Counted from the stretch's first letter, positions 1 through 11,520 are shown. The stretch: DNA of 64,000 bases from Sordaria brevicollis (GCA_033439795.1 JAUTDP010000004.1:992001-1056000); one strand, 5' to 3'. Program-made: numbers and translations. The notes: a model not told the origin generated them from the letters alone.

Positions 1-486
1 AGGATGAGCTTGTGTGGAGTCGTAGCCAAGTCCAGTCTGGTCGTCAACAAGTGAATCGTCACTCGAATTCATCATGGGTGTGAAGTGAATGTTGGGGACA
101 TGGATGCGAAAAGAGAATGGAACGAAGTGAGTGAGCACGAAGGGCGAAGGAGGAAAGTTAACGAGACAGGAAGTAAGACTGATTAGAGGTAGGTAGGTAT
201 TGAGGGAAAGGGCATGTAAGGAGTATTGGGTTCCATTGATGTTAGTGAATGAATTCATGTACTGGGGCCAGTAGCTCTATTTGACCGAAGTTGAAGGCAC
301 AAGGGCACTGTACAATATCCACTCAAAATAATACAAGAGCTGATACTAATAGGGTGCTTCCTGGTTAAAATATGTTCCTTCCTTAGGTATACCATCTCCG
401 CATTCTTGAAGCGCTACCTTCATGACAAGAGCCAACTACATCAATTCCCCCCGCAAGTCAATCCCATCTTCCTTTCATCAGTCCCG
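1..486. other. intergenic, no gene seen
   Basis: No convincing coding region. A short GGTAGGTAGGTA run lies near 187-198; such TACCTA-type runs recur through the intergenic DNA of this window. Confidence 0.6.
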
Positions 487-1065
487 TCATTTCAACGTAG
501 TGGTCTGGGTAGGGGTAGCCACGTTGACGCCAGTCGAGCCGGATGTGGTGGGCCCGGTGCTGGGAGGGAGGGCAAAGTGCTGGACTCCTGAAGTACGTTG
601 ACAGTTTCCCTGGGGCATGGCCGGCCCGCGAAGGCTTCTAGGCCTTGAGGCAAAGTTGTGGCGGTAAATGGCTGGATCGACGCAATCCATCGACATGGGC
701 GGGAGGTCGACACGTTGAGTACCAAACCAAGCCTTCCACTCCTCGTCGGAGATGTGGAGGAGCTTCAGAAGGGAGAGCATCTGGGCTACACAATCGTTGG
801 TAGCATTATGAAGGATTGAAACGTTTCCAAGAGCTCCCAACGATCCGAACGCGGTCTCGCCTTTGGTTTGAGGCTTGCCAAACCGGATTTGGAACACGGA
901 CCAAATTTGCATATCCCAGATCTTTATGGAAGAGCTTGTGCTCATAGCGGTCAAGTCGAGGCCTGCCTCCCGGAAAACAGTCTCTTCCATATTAGCGGAC
1001 CAGAACAGCACGCAGATTTTGCGATCGACGCCGTCTTGAACTTCAGCTTGGGTGTAAGAGCCTCA
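487..1065 (-). pseudogene. DEDDh exonuclease-like, copy A (5'-truncated)
   Basis: C-terminal two thirds of a Gfd2/YDR514C-like exonuclease domain. The open frame runs from an in-frame TGA at 1066-1068 down to the stop at 487. It holds the segment aligned with KICVLFW, the conserved WDMQIWSVFQIRFGKPQTKG block and the ExoIII-type HNATND motif (H-x4-D), then a Ser/Thr/Pro-rich tail. The N-terminal half with the DxE motif is absent: upstream sequence to about 1500 does not encode it. The ExoII aspartate position reads WSANME (Ser instead of Asp), as in the neighbouring intact copy at 2802-4217 (WAAGME). Closest in sequence to that copy and in the same orientation, so probably a partial tandem duplicate. 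It could be expressed as a truncated protein, but no good ATG is present at its start. Confidence 0.75.
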
Positions 1066-1504
1066 TCAAGCAATTAGGTATTGTAAACGAGACGGAAAGT
1101 GGGAGTAGTGGTGGTATTTAAAGACAATCTGTACCTCTACACTACAAAGTTCACTACCTAGGTAGAGGTACCTTTGGTTCCCGGTTTATCATCAGTCTGT
1201 TCCTTCCGCTACATGTATTGCACAGGAGCTTGTCAAGCCAGTCCCACTTCAAACAGTGTTCGGATCTTCCTTCCCGTTGGTGCCCGACTTGACGGTCAAA
1301 CATCATGTTCGAAACTTCCATGATTCCATCGATTCCATACCCTATCCTCAATTACGATACAATCCCCTGAGGCCTCAAATAGTACAACGCCGTTCCCCAA
1401 CGCGCTCAAAACATTTTCGAAGTAGCCAAGGGCACAAAGACCTTCTGTGCATGCATCACCTGCTGAGGTACATGTATCCTCACAAAGAGGTAGTGTAGAG
1501 GTAG
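1066..1504. other. spacer between copies A and B
   Basis: No homology to the exonuclease N-terminus was found here, which is why copy A is called truncated. A near-palindrome built of CTACCTAGGTAG and GGTACC lies near 1152-1172. No gene recognised. Confidence 0.5.
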
Positions 1505-2279
1505 TCAAGTGGACCACTGCTTCCTCCTCGAAGGACCGGCGGTGGTAGTGGGCTTCATATACGCAGCCATGGCCGACTGCACCTTCTGCTTGCTAGCCTC
1601 GTAGGCAGCCCACCAGCCCTCGACAGAGGTTTCGACGTTTGCAGCGGGTATATTCTCATTGTCCTTCCCCTTCGCATTTTTCCCCTCTTTGGATTCAGAG
1701 GTAGTTGGCTGAAGGTTGAGACTTTCCAGCTTTGCGCTTACAGACATAACGTCGGCCAGGGTGCCGGTCTTGTCAACTTCGTTGTTTTTGTGGGAGCTCA
1801 TCGAACCAATGGAGATTGACGGAGCGTGGCGGGGTTGCGCTGGAGTTCGGTAAGCGCAATACGCTTGTACATAAGAGGGACCCATCGCTGTCCCATACGT
1901 GGACATCAATGGGTCCGAGGTCCCGTCTCCCGACGAACCATGTGTCCCAATCCTTCTGCTCCAAGTTCAACAGCCTCATAAACGAGAGGAGTTGTACGAC
2001 GCAGTCGTCTGTGGCGTCCAGCTGGGCATTAGCAAAAATCCCGAGCCAAATATTGGACATTCTGTCTGTCGAGACCCAATCGAGATACATGCCCCTGGTC
2101 GACCTACTTCGAGTCAATGCAGCAAAGAATGGTGTCTTTCTGTTCATAGTTAACGACCAATACATCTTGTATAGAATTCGGGAGTTTGGGAATAATGGAC
2201 CGGTAATCGTGGACTGATCGTCGGAAGGTGAATCGTGGAACAAATTAAGGGACAGAAGTGGCGGACGGGAGGTTGCCAC
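1505..2279 (-). pseudogene. DEDDh exonuclease-like, copy B (frameshifted)
   Basis: Two overlapping minus-strand frames (1773-2279 and 1505-1909) together resemble the C-terminal half of the family. The first carries a decayed HNATND region (LDATDDCVVQLLSF) followed by the conserved Trp-rich helix (DWDTWF...RRDLGPI). The second carries the C-terminal tail (VEGWWAAYEASKQKVQSAMA) matching the intact copy's QFWANYDKAKVSSAMA. The frame change between them is a frameshift. The ExoIII histidine is lost (LDATDD), and the region upstream of it (about 2080-2180) keeps only scraps of the WD-LW block. A TATATATAG sequence lies just upstream at about 2298-2306. Non-functional as an exonuclease. Confidence 0.7.
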
Positions 2280-2801
2280 AGGGCATCGTAGGTACCGCTA
2301 TATATAGATGTAAGATTCCTCTATGGTCAAGAACAGCATCTGAAGGTGTACTTATATCAGTTCTGCACGAGTGTCCGGACCACTTCTCCGGTGGTTAAGG
2401 AACCAGGCTCCAGACAGATAAATGGAGTCAGTTACCTGCCTCTAGCGGTAAGGTACCTATGTGTCATTCAAAGAAGGCGCGAGCGTAGAAATTACTATGT
2501 TAATGTTCAAGTTCTTTCCATTTGAGATTCATGTTCTATCAGCAAGGACCGAGGGAGGAAGGTACAACGCACCATGTGAAATCTCTCTAATGGAAGTTGA
2601 GATATCTGACAGCACTAGGCCAGTTACTATCATACATTCCTTCCGCAATTCCTTCGTTATCCCTAGCTCCAAGTCCTTCTACCGTCTGATCCCATTGCGC
2701 CGGCTGTCTGTGCAACGCATTTACTCAACATTCCACCTTTCCTCTCATCTTCTTCCTTCCACCTTCAAGCAAAAACACTGTGCAACCCGCGCTCCATGCC
2801 T
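2280..2801. other. intergenic, no gene seen
   Basis: Spacer between copy B and the intact copy C. Open frames here are short and show no recognised similarity; nothing further supported. Confidence 0.5.
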
Positions 2802-4217
2802 CTACCATCCCGATGTACGACGTCCCTTGGAGCTTCCACCGCCAGCGGGCTTCCCATACTTGGCCATAGCGGATGAGACCTTGGCTTTGTCGTAGTTAGC
2901 CCAGAACTGGGCAGTCTCATCCATCTTCGATACAACCGGGACGGTATTCTCCTTCCCCTTATCCGCGGCCTCCATGGCAGGGACCTCGCCAGATCCACTC
3001 GATTTGTCAGTGGAGGTAGTCGAAATACCGGCGGCAACGAGCTGGGTGTGGACGGGCTGGACGTTGCTGCCCTGGCTGACTGAAGACTTTTCAGTGAGCG
3101 CAAGTGAATTCACCAGGCTGGCCAGCAAATTATCGACATGTTGCTCGTTGGTAGAAGCACCTGCAGGACGGCGGTTGACTCCCTGACTGGAAGAAGAGTT
3201 TTGCTGCAAGGTGTTTGTGAGGGGCGGCTGGGTGTTCATGTTCGTGCCCCTGTTGATGCTTTCACGGGGTTGGCTGGTATCCGTAGTGTTGTTGAGCTGC
3301 TGGGAGGCCATAATGGGTGTAGGGCCATGGAGGCTGAGGGGTCTCATGCTGAAGTTGTCTTTGAGGATCGAGGGGTCGATCCAATCGAGGCACAAAGGAG
3401 CCAGGTCAAGCCGGCGGTCAAACCAAGTAGCCCATTCGGACTCTTGCATATGGACGACCCGGAGAAAGGCGATTACCTGCGCAACGCAGTCGTTGGTTGC
3501 GTTGTGTAGGTTGTATTCGCCCCGCCCGAGTGCACCAAGCGACGCAAAAACCGCTTCTCCCTTGGTTTGGGGCCTACTGAACCGAATTTGAAACACGCTC
3601 CAGAGCTGGAAGTCCCAAACGGTCACCCCCTTACCACAATCGGCGAGGTTAATCCCGGCTGAACCAAAGACGCTCTCCTCCATGCCCGCTGCCCAATAAA
3701 GGATGCAGACTTGGCGCTCGTCGCCACGTTGGATTTCCTCCGAAGTGCGGCTTTGGAGGCACAGACTTTTAATAACATCCGCGACATTCTTCAACGCCTG
3801 ATCCCTCATATCGATGACAGAACGCGCAAATGCGCAGTGGTATGGTCGAGCTGAATGTTGACAGCTCTGCGTCTTGGGAAACTTCTTGTGGTAAAATGCG
3901 GGACACGTTTCCTCGGTGTAGTTGGCGTATTTGTCCCTGATGGTATGATACGCCTTGATGAGTGAAGAAAGCTTGGCGACGACTTCAGAAGTTGACGTGA
4001 GCGTTCCAAGCGAATTCGAACTTTGACGGGGGTCGAACGTGGCCATGCCAACCTCGGAGAGCTTCTCGTAACTGGTCGGCTGAGGCTGACCCTTCGGCTT
4101 TGAGAGATGGTCGACGGCCTCAAGATCGATAGCCACCAGAATGGTGTCCTTCATCTTTTGGTGGAAATTTTGGAGGCCTTCGTAGTCGAAGACAAAAGGG
4201 GGAGCGGAGATGGCCAT
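2802..4217 (-). CDS. DEDDh exonuclease-like protein, copy C (intact frame)
   Basis: Single-exon gene of 471 aa with ATG at 4217. The N-terminal 270 or so residues form a DEDDh (RNase H-fold) exonuclease-like domain of the fungal Gfd2/YDR514C type. Visible are VAIDLEAVDH with the ExoI D31/E33 pair, KLSEVGMATFD after it, the ARPYHCAFARS block, VWDFQLWSVFQIRF, and the ExoIII HNATND motif (H238, D243). The ExoII Asp expected in an LxWDA context (as in copies E and G) is replaced: the sequence reads LYWAAGME, with Ala176. That suggests a weakened or dead nuclease. From about residue 300 the protein is Ser/Thr/Gln-rich and probably disordered, ending in a conserved tail (QFWANYDKAKVSSAMAKYGKP) also present in copy B. 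Known relatives are putative nucleic-acid exonucleases; the substrate here is unknown. Member of the 16-kb array described in the findings. Confidence 0.85.
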   Translation of the reverse strand: MAISAPPFVFDYEGLQNFHQKMKDTILVAIDLEAVDHLSKPKGQPQPTSYEKLSEVGMATFDPRQSSNSLGTLTSTSEVVAKLSSLIKAYHTIRDKYANYTEETCPAFYHKKFPKTQSCQHSARPYHCAFARSVIDMRDQALKNVADVIKSLCLQSRTSEEIQRGDERQVCILYWAAGMEESVFGSAGINLADCGKGVTVWDFQLWSVFQIRFSRPQTKGEAVFASLGALGRGEYNLHNATNDCVAQVIAFLRVVHMQESEWATWFDRRLDLAPLCLDWIDPSILKDNFSMRPLSLHGPTPIMASQQLNNTTDTSQPRESINRGTNMNTQPPLTNTLQQNSSSSQGVNRRPAGASTNEQHVDNLLASLVNSLALTEKSSVSQGSNVQPVHTQLVAAGISTTSTDKSSGSGEVPAMEAADKGKENTVPVVSKMDETAQFWANYDKAKVSSAMAKYGKPAGGGSSKGRRTSGW

Positions 4218-5702
4218 GGTGATTGGCAGGTCGATGGATGTTTACTTCTGTTCGGTCTTTATGAGTACAGCGAGAGTCCGGTTTGGGCGTGCCTGCTTTG
4301 CGTACCTAGAGGTAAACACTTTGGGCGTTGTGTCGAGGATGAATTGACCTGAAGGAGGAAGAAAGCAAGTAAGGGTTGGGGGGAGGGAACGAGGAATTAA
4401 ATATTGACAGCAGGATGCAAAACAAAGGTCCTAAACAGGACAAGTGAATGGTGATTTGGAAGTGCAGGTGTCTGAACAGGGACGCAGTTCGCCAAAGCTG
4501 TGGCCATTTGATTCACTGTCCAGAGGCATTGTTCATGCAAGTAAGCCAACGTGGAGTGTAGTGTCGGTGCTTTTGCAGGTTGCGTAATAGCTCTACGACA
4601 GATTCAAGGCGGCTACGTTGGGCGAACACAACCAGAGTGTCTTCACCTGAAGCCTCAGCAAAGGTCCAGTTCTGCCCTGTTCACAACGCAGTAACCGTGC
4701 TACCGTATCCTTGGTGCGGATGGCTCCATGTTTGAGGATCGCCTAGATGCAGAGAGATTCTTCTGAGGCGTAAAGTATGAGCTTGACTTGCCGCACCGGG
4801 ATTAATGCACGTGTCTAGAGGAACATGTAGGCGCACCCTTTTTTGACTTTGTACATCCTGCATCGACTTAGCGCGCCACGATGTTCAGAACTAGTTTTTA
4901 AAAATGGAAATTTGTACATGAATGAGGCTGGTAGTCATAACAACTGACAGATACCGCATCAAGTACCTCAAAAAGGATTTCTGCACGTTTGCATGTACTT
5001 TTGGTTAGTTACCACTACCTAAGGTACGTGCGGCAAGTAGAAAAATAAAATATAATGCCCTACCTACATCTACTGGTATTGTATACATGCTCCTGCAGTG
5101 CCTCACCTGGCATGATATCAGAACTTTAACATTCCAAAGCTATTGGAGGCTAGAAACTGTAAAAGATTCCTCACTAAAGAAGTCCAGGTCAAAATGTATT
5201 GCCCCTTGGCTAAACGAAGTCCTGAATGTCCCAGACACAATGGGTAGGTAAATTTATTTCCTGCTTCTGGTCATTATCATGAACAGGAAGAAGATATAAA
5301 CTCGGCCACCGGCCGATAAACCAACTATATCCCAGATCTTTTCCGGAGGGTGCATTCGTAGAGTTGGGTTATTACAAGTCTCCACCGTATCCCACCGCCT
5401 TCTGGAACCCAGCAAGTGTTCGACCTTGACACAATGAACGAGGCTGCTACTGGCATACCCTACCTCGTGTATAAGATCAGGCATGGTTGGAAGCCGGTTA
5501 GGTGAAAAGAAAATTGAAACAACATAAGATATATAGAAATAAATCCTGGAATCTATATCTAGAGGCATAATAGGATGGACACAATGCATCAATCGTGGAG
5601 ATAAGGCATAATATAATGTTAACCGAGAGAGAAGTTTTGAGATACATGTAAGATGTCACGTGTTAAGCAGTTCCAACTTCCTTTGTATTGCTAGTCTGAG
5701 TC
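4218..5702. other. intergenic, no gene seen
   Basis: About 1.5 kb upstream of copy C. A low-GC stretch spans roughly 4880-5700, with TACCTA-type runs near 5010-5075. No RNA gene or coding region with recognisable similarity. Confidence 0.5.
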
Positions 5703-5965
5703 TTAAAAGTTGTTCCACCCATGACGCTCATGCCAGCGACGATTCCTCCACTGCCTAAAGTGGTGCCTCCACCCCCTGGCCGTTTCCTCTACCGGAGCCA
5801 CCGCACATTGAAACTTCCACAAGAGTTGAGTCCTCAACGTGAAGAGCATCATATCCACCCTCGAAAGCCAATTTGTATCAGGCTCCGGCTCCCAATTTGG
5901 AAGCAGTTCCGGGTCAACAGGATCGTCGACGGCTGGTCCCCAACTCTGTGGAGGTGATCGGTTGT

Positions 5966-6945
5966 TCAGGCTGCGGTGGTGGCGTCGGTGGCCTCGGACT
6001 CGGAGGCAGGGGAGGCAGCGGCTGGCTCCTTGGCCCTTGCCCAATTACGACCCCAGAAGGTCGGGTCAATCCAGTCCATCGACATCGGGTCGAGATGTTC
6101 TTTGTCCTCAAACCAGATCTTCCAATCCTCTCTCGTTATGACCATGAACGGAACAAAGGCCACAATCTCGGCCACGGCGTCGTTCGCGGCGTTGTGGAAG
6201 ATGATGCCTTCCTCCGGCGTCAGGCCACCCGGGATTCCCAGAGACTTCATCACCCTACCGCAGTTATTGCGGACTCGACCGAATACGTGGAACGTGGGAA
6301 AAGGGGTATCATTTCTGGAAGTCCCAAAGCTCAATGTCGGAGTTCATCGCGACGAAGTCAATTTCTGGCCCCGGGATTTCCTGCAGGATCTCCTCCTCGG
6401 TGCGGTAGTCCCAAAGGAGAATTTTGATCTTCCGTTGCTCGCTGCGCGCTTCCTCCTCAGGCGTAAGATGCTGTGTGGTGAGGCCACTGATGAGGCCTCT
6501 GATCTATTTGAGTTTGGGGCGAAACCAACCGTACTGCTGAGTAGGCCGTGCTGCTTACTCTCGTGAATGGTAGGCGTGCGTGAGATTCTGTGTGGTGAGG
6601 CCAGTGATGAGGCCTTTGATCCACGAGGCGAGCTTACCCAGTTCCATGGTCTGGAAGTCCGCAAATTGGCAGTGGTAAGGCCGCGCGACATGCCTCGCCC
6701 AGACATTGTCGGGTGGGTGGATCCATGGCTCATTGCATGTCTTGCCCGTTGTACGGGGCCACCCGCGGGTCGAAGACAGCAACCCCTGTGCTGTCTCTGA
6801 GAGCAACTTCCATGTCGGCGGATGATTTGGGTTCTCATCCCCTTTCATGTTGTCCCTGTCGCTGTGCCTAACGTCGAGAGCCAAAAGGATGGTTTGGTGT
6901 CATCGAGATCACGACGGAACTATTCGAGGTCTTCATACGACTTGA
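5966..6945 (-). pseudogene. DEDDh exonuclease-like, copy D (multiply disrupted)
   Basis: The family is recognisable over its length but in several frames. The N-terminus (SYEDLE then an in-frame TAG, about 6928-6945) matches copy C's YEGLQ. The ExoI region reads LLALDVRHSDRD, so the second acidic residue is lost (DVR for DLE). The ARPYHCQFAD block follows. An internal tandem duplication of about 117 bp comes next (6471-6505 versus 6588-6622), then LLWDYRTEEE and ELWDFQK, then a frameshift into GIIFHNAANDAVAEIV (ExoIII) and WIDPTFWGRNWARAKE. Several independent lesions (stop, frameshifts, duplication) make this a pseudogene. Same orientation as copies A-C. Confidence 0.8.
6471..6622. repeat. 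117-bp-offset tandem duplication inside copy D
   Basis: The sequence at 6471-6505 recurs at 6588-6622 with two or three substitutions (CTGTGTGGTGAGGCCA at both). The offset is 117 bp, an exact multiple of three. The flanks are partly similar too, indicating an old tandem duplication in the pseudogene. Confidence 0.75.
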
Positions 6946-9697
6946 CCAAGGGGGGCCAATCGCTGTCTCTGTTCGCAGATACTCATCGTGAGGAGTGGGA
7001 GATTTGAAGCTGATGAGGACTAATTGTTGGTTTATCTGCAGGAAGGAAATTAGAATGGGTCAAAGATATATGGACAACATGAAGTGATGAACAGGGGATA
7101 TTAACCTACATGTGAGAAGAGGAGACTTCGTTGAAGAACCAGAGTTGAAGGTCGCTTTTGGGTCGTGATGAGCGAGATAGACCGGAAAGGCGGGCTGTTG
7201 TGGAGTCAGTGTGTCAAGACGTGGATTGTCGGAGACTTTTGCTCTGTGATGAGGAAGAAGCAGGAGGCAGAAATAACTTTTCGTGGGAGAGAGGAGGGTT
7301 TTATACAGGGCTCGGGAAGCGAGAAAAAAATACAATCTTTGCACCCGCATCCCAAATTGGGGAAACGACCCAGGGCCGCTTCATCCTGCCTCAAATTCAC
7401 TTGCGCCTGCTTTTCATACGCGCAACCTTGTGCTAACCGGGACCATGCTGGCGGTAATCCCATCGGGATGCACAATAGACACCACCATGGTTCTCATTTG
7501 GCATGCACCATGAAGCAGCCAAAAAGAGTCACCCTTCCAAATGTTCTTCGCCTCGTCAGCACCTCTCCCGGAGCCACTCACCCTGCGACCCTGAATCGGC
7601 GTGTGAGTCCCCTCTCCTAGCGCCATCCGGCCTTCCGGGCGAAGCGGAATGCCAAAACCAAGGTGCAGAACGGGAAACCAAATGGTCGAACCCGGGTGTA
7701 CAATAGACCAACTCTCCATATCCCACTCACAAGAACCTTCAGCTTCCCTCTACCATCCCTTGAATAGTCGGTTGAAGAGCTCTGGCGAGATGGGACACCC
7801 GCTCTGTTACAGGCGAAGAAACCACAACTGCCATGTCCTGCTCCAGGTGGCCGAGACCCACTTCACGCAGCAGTGGAAGTGATGCAGAAATCCCCCGATG
7901 TTCTCCAGCGCATTGTTTCGACGCCGAAATGGTGTCAAGGGTTATGTGCGCCGATGTTGGTCGTCACGTCGGGTTAAGGTACTGAAGAGAGACATGGGAC
8001 CGAAGGCGGTGGGCGGTGCCGAGTTGAATGTCGAGGATGACCCCATGTTCACAGAATTTGTGCGATGCCGATATGGTCACTGAAGTGCGCTGTAACACCG
8101 CTGTAAATTTTTGACGATTTTGCGGACGTCTGCAGGTTCGAAAAAGCTCTGACCAATCAGCAGCTGCAACAGCGCACAGGCCGCCCGGATTGGGAAGGTG
8201 GTCCGTGTGCAAGACTAGCGTCAACCAACCGAAGATTCGCCGGTCGTGAACGACGTGACATGGAGGACGATCGAGGATTTGCCATGTCGTGAGATGCTGG
8301 AAAGGAAAGCACTAAACAATGGAAAGGTAGTGAAGGGGTGATAAGATGAGTACTTCATGGTATCAGGAGTTTATGTTGATGAAATCCAAGTGAAAATCCA
8401 GTCCTGTCACTCCCTACTACTGAAGAAAATGACAGTGTCCAAAGCCGAGTTCCAATGGACAGTCCACCTAGGTATTGATGAGACGCCATGAGTCCATGTT
8501 GGCCATTCTCAGGTAACGGCCAAAGGTTGAGAATACCTCTCGGCAGAGCCAGCATGAGCTTTATATCTCATGAAGGGTCGCACTTTCCAGCTTGAGCGCC
8601 AGCTTCATGTTGCTTCATGGCAACTTCCCGTCATCAAGCAGCTTTACGTTTTCCGCCAGGGGAAGCTGCCGTAAGAGAAAGATGACACAGGAGACTGACA
8701 AGCACAAGTATCAAATGCAACTTTGTATTGGAAATGTAAATCTTCTCGGAATGACACATCCGTAGGCATTAACGGTCAGGCATAAGAGAACAGGAATATG
8801 AGACAGAGGGTCTAACATGCAAAAGACGTTGAGCAAAGTACAACAGACAACACCGTTTGTCATATTCGTCATCATGAGCGAAACTTCAAAGTTGTCACCA
8901 AACTACCACATTCATTGCAAACTATCCTAGTGACTTGTCTCCAGCCTTTGATACCCTTATTAGTACCCTGTGCTCCTATCCAAATGCCACGGGCTCTGCC
9001 AAGCGAAAACCTGTCGAAAGACACTTTCCAAGCTATGTCAACCCTCCGTCCAATACCATGAGTCTCCAGCGGACGGCGTCCGCTCGTTGGATTCCCAAAT
9101 CACGGTCAAATCGGGCGACCACCAGCGCCAGAAACAAGTTAAGTAAAAGGTCATACTTACTTAGGCACCAGTCCCATTTTGTCGGCAACAAATATGGTCA
9201 TGTCGGTAGTGGCCCATTCGCAGATATTGTCTTTTAATTCCCTTGTTAGACCAGGGCAGAAACAAGTCAAGTAAAGAGGTCATGCATACTTATGCTTACT
9301 TAAGTGGGTCAAGTAATGTACTGCACACCTGAAGTTCCAAGCAAGCAGCCCAGGACACGCGAGAGACAGGTGGTCAACTGAAACCATGGGGTGCTAGCTC
9401 ATGTTTCCTGCACATGCAGTGTCATGCGGCGTGAGCACCAGCTCATCTCGAGCGGGCGAAGCATGGCTAGAGGCACGTGAAGCTATTCCAGGTTTCCCAG
9501 ACCTCTGTCCGCTTCACTTTAGCGACACCGTGGAGGGCCCTGTCTACACACCATCAATTCGTGACCATCTTTGAGGTATATACTTTTTTTTCAATCTGCT
9601 ACTCTTCTCGAAGACGTCTCACAGTCACACCACCAGATTTCCGCCAAGCAGAAATCCTACCATCTTTACCCTCGAGAACTCACGAAAAGCATCCAAG
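6946..9697. other. long intergenic stretch between the two array blocks
   Basis: 2.7 kb with no gene that can be supported. It separates the minus-oriented copies A-D from the plus-oriented copies E-G. Faint resemblance to the family near 7800-7880 (CH..VAE..F pattern) is too weak to call. A pair of direct repeats lies at 9129-9163 and 9257-9292. A possible TATA box (GTATATAC) sits near 9576-9583, about 115 bp before the copy E start. Confidence 0.5.
9129..9292. repeat. 35-bp direct repeat pair upstream of copy E
   Basis: CAGAAACAAGTTAAGTAAAA at 9129 and CAGAAACAAGTCAAGTAAAG at 9257 begin two copies of about 35 bp that both continue into GGTCAT...ACTTA. They are 128 bp apart, in the upstream region of the copy E gene. 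Confidence 0.7.
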
Positions 9698-11263
9698 ATG
9701 AAGTCTTCCTGCCCTGCTCCCGACGCTGTTAACAGCTTCGCCGACTTGCTAAAGTTCAAAATCAAGTACATCGACAGCATTTTCGTGGCGATCGATATCG
9801 AGATGATCGACCACCAACCGCCCAAGCGTGCCCAACTTACCCAAAAAGAAAAGCTCTCAGAAGTAGGAGTGGCCGTTTACGATCCGAGAGCAGCCCCTTC
9901 GTCGAATTCGGAAGCAGGCCACATTCAATCAATCACCGTACAGCACACCATTGTGGAGGAGTGGGCTTGGGTTATCGACAAGACATGCCCCAACCGCAAC
10001 AAGATCTGGCATCGCGGCATCCACAAGGCGTCCCCATATACCGCCGCCTTTTGCTACAGCACGGTCAAGCAAGGCCCGGAGATTCTTGCCCACCTCATCA
10101 AGTACCTTGAATCACTCAAGACCCAGGGACTGACGGATAACGAGATCTCGGCCGGCAACCACCGCCAGGTCGTAATTTTGTCCTGGGACGCCACTGCGGA
10201 GACAAAACTATTCCACGACTATGGTTATTGGTGCTGGGACCACGGAATTGAGCATTGGGACCTTCAACTATGGCTGCCGGTATTGAATCGCTTCGGCTCT
10301 CAGAACAAGACGGGAGCCGAAAGATTCTACTCCACCACCGGAGTCTTGGGCTCGGGAGACTCCTCGATTACATTGCATAATGCGTCCAACGACGCGTGGG
10401 CGCAAGTGGCTACCCTTGCACGCTTCCTTTATATGTCCGAGGAGACGTTCGATGGTTGGGTCAGCGGCTCCGAAAATTTGGAGCCGCTTAACATGAGCTG
10501 GGTAGATCGTCAGATTGCTGGCTACAACGCCGCTCTCGAGCATCGGTATGTGAAGGGCGGCAACCGCAACGGTGCTTCTTTTGCCGGTGTCTCGCTCGCC
10601 ATCCGTCCTACACCCAGTGCCCAACAACATCAACACTTCAACCCGCCCCCCTCCGTTAACGACAAAGAGTTCTTTCCTGGTCTTCCTTCGTGTAGCAACA
10701 ACAATAAGACGGCTACCAAGCCGGTCTGGGGAGCCAAGACCAGCACCCAAATTTTACACAAGCCGCAGGATGGCCGTGCTCCCGAGCCTCCCGATCCCGA
10801 CACGAGGGACGGAACCCCAAGCACGTTCCAAGAGAAGAAGACCAGCCCAGCGCCTGCCTCCAAATGCCCCAGTCCTGGCACATCTTCCCCCGACCGGTCG
10901 TCCGCCAGCCCTTCGCCAACCCCGTCCGCTTCTGTTCTAACCTCCACCGCGCCCTCGTCTGTGACCTCGACGCAGACTCCGCCCTCACGCACGCCATCCA
11001 GGTCACCTCCTGTCCCCACTCACAACCAGGCGCCTCCTGGTGGTGGTACTGTCACCGGTACCACCACCAGAGGTATCCAACAGAACAGTGTTAGGCCAGG
11101 ACCTAAACCCATCAGTTGGGCTGCTGTGGCTGTGGCTGGGGCCGGCGATGGCCGTGGCCGTGGCCCATCGAGGACTGGCTCCAACCAACAGCCTCAAAGG
11201 CCGGCGCCAGTCACAAAGCCAGCGCCAGGCTGGTCCCGACCGCCAGAACCAAAGGGGAGGTAG
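9698..11263 (+). CDS. DEDDh exonuclease-like protein, copy E (intact)
   Basis: Single-exon gene, 521 aa, ATG at 9698. The exonuclease-like domain (residues about 20-290) keeps all the acidic positions visible in the family: ExoI D33/E35 (VAIDIEMIDH), an ExoII-type Asp164 in LSWDATAE, and ExoIII H227/D232 in HNASNDAWAQ. It is therefore one of the two best candidates for an active enzyme in the array. The block between them contains HWDLQLWLPVLNRFG and KTGAERFYSTTGVLG. Residues about 300-521 are rich in Pro, Ser and Thr and likely disordered. They include a short ISWAAVAVAG motif at about 472-481, then Gly/Arg-rich sequence (GRGRGPSRTG) that could bind RNA. The role is inferred only: 3'-5' exonuclease acting on nucleic acid, substrate unknown. 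Upstream lies a TATA-like element; downstream flank sequence is repeated after copy F. Confidence 0.87.
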   Translation: MKSSCPAPDAVNSFADLLKFKIKYIDSIFVAIDIEMIDHQPPKRAQLTQKEKLSEVGVAVYDPRAAPSSNSEAGHIQSITVQHTIVEEWAWVIDKTCPNRNKIWHRGIHKASPYTAAFCYSTVKQGPEILAHLIKYLESLKTQGLTDNEISAGNHRQVVILSWDATAETKLFHDYGYWCWDHGIEHWDLQLWLPVLNRFGSQNKTGAERFYSTTGVLGSGDSSITLHNASNDAWAQVATLARFLYMSEETFDGWVSGSENLEPLNMSWVDRQIAGYNAALEHRYVKGGNRNGASFAGVSLAIRPTPSAQQHQHFNPPPSVNDKEFFPGLPSCSNNNKTATKPVWGAKTSTQILHKPQDGRAPEPPDPDTRDGTPSTFQEKKTSPAPASKCPSPGTSSPDRSSASPSPTPSASVLTSTAPSSVTSTQTPPSRTPSRSPPVPTHNQAPPGGGTVTGTTTRGIQQNSVRPGPKPISWAAVAVAGAGDGRGRGPSRTGSNQQPQRPAPVTKPAPGWSRPPEPKGR

Positions 11264-11520
11264 AAACTGGCAGAGGAAGTAAGGTGATGGTTGGGGAGCT
11301 GTCACACAGACTGCTCGGGCTGCTGCATGCTTCTGAAGGGGAAGGGGGGGTTGATTTCTCTGGTTTCGCTCGCTCAGGCAATGTTCTCGGATGTTAATGA
11401 GTGGGCCGGGAAAGTGTCGAACTCCTGGATGCGAGGGTGGTCACCTCTACTGGAAGTATCTTGCATTGTGCATGGGTCAGTCGAAGAAGATACCTCTATG
11501 CACTCTTAGATGATTGAGGT

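Noticed and set aside
7700..7880. Possible further exonuclease-like relic
   Set aside because: Only a weak CH..VAE..F resemblance to copy G's CMVAESQF; no second family motif in register, so not annotated.
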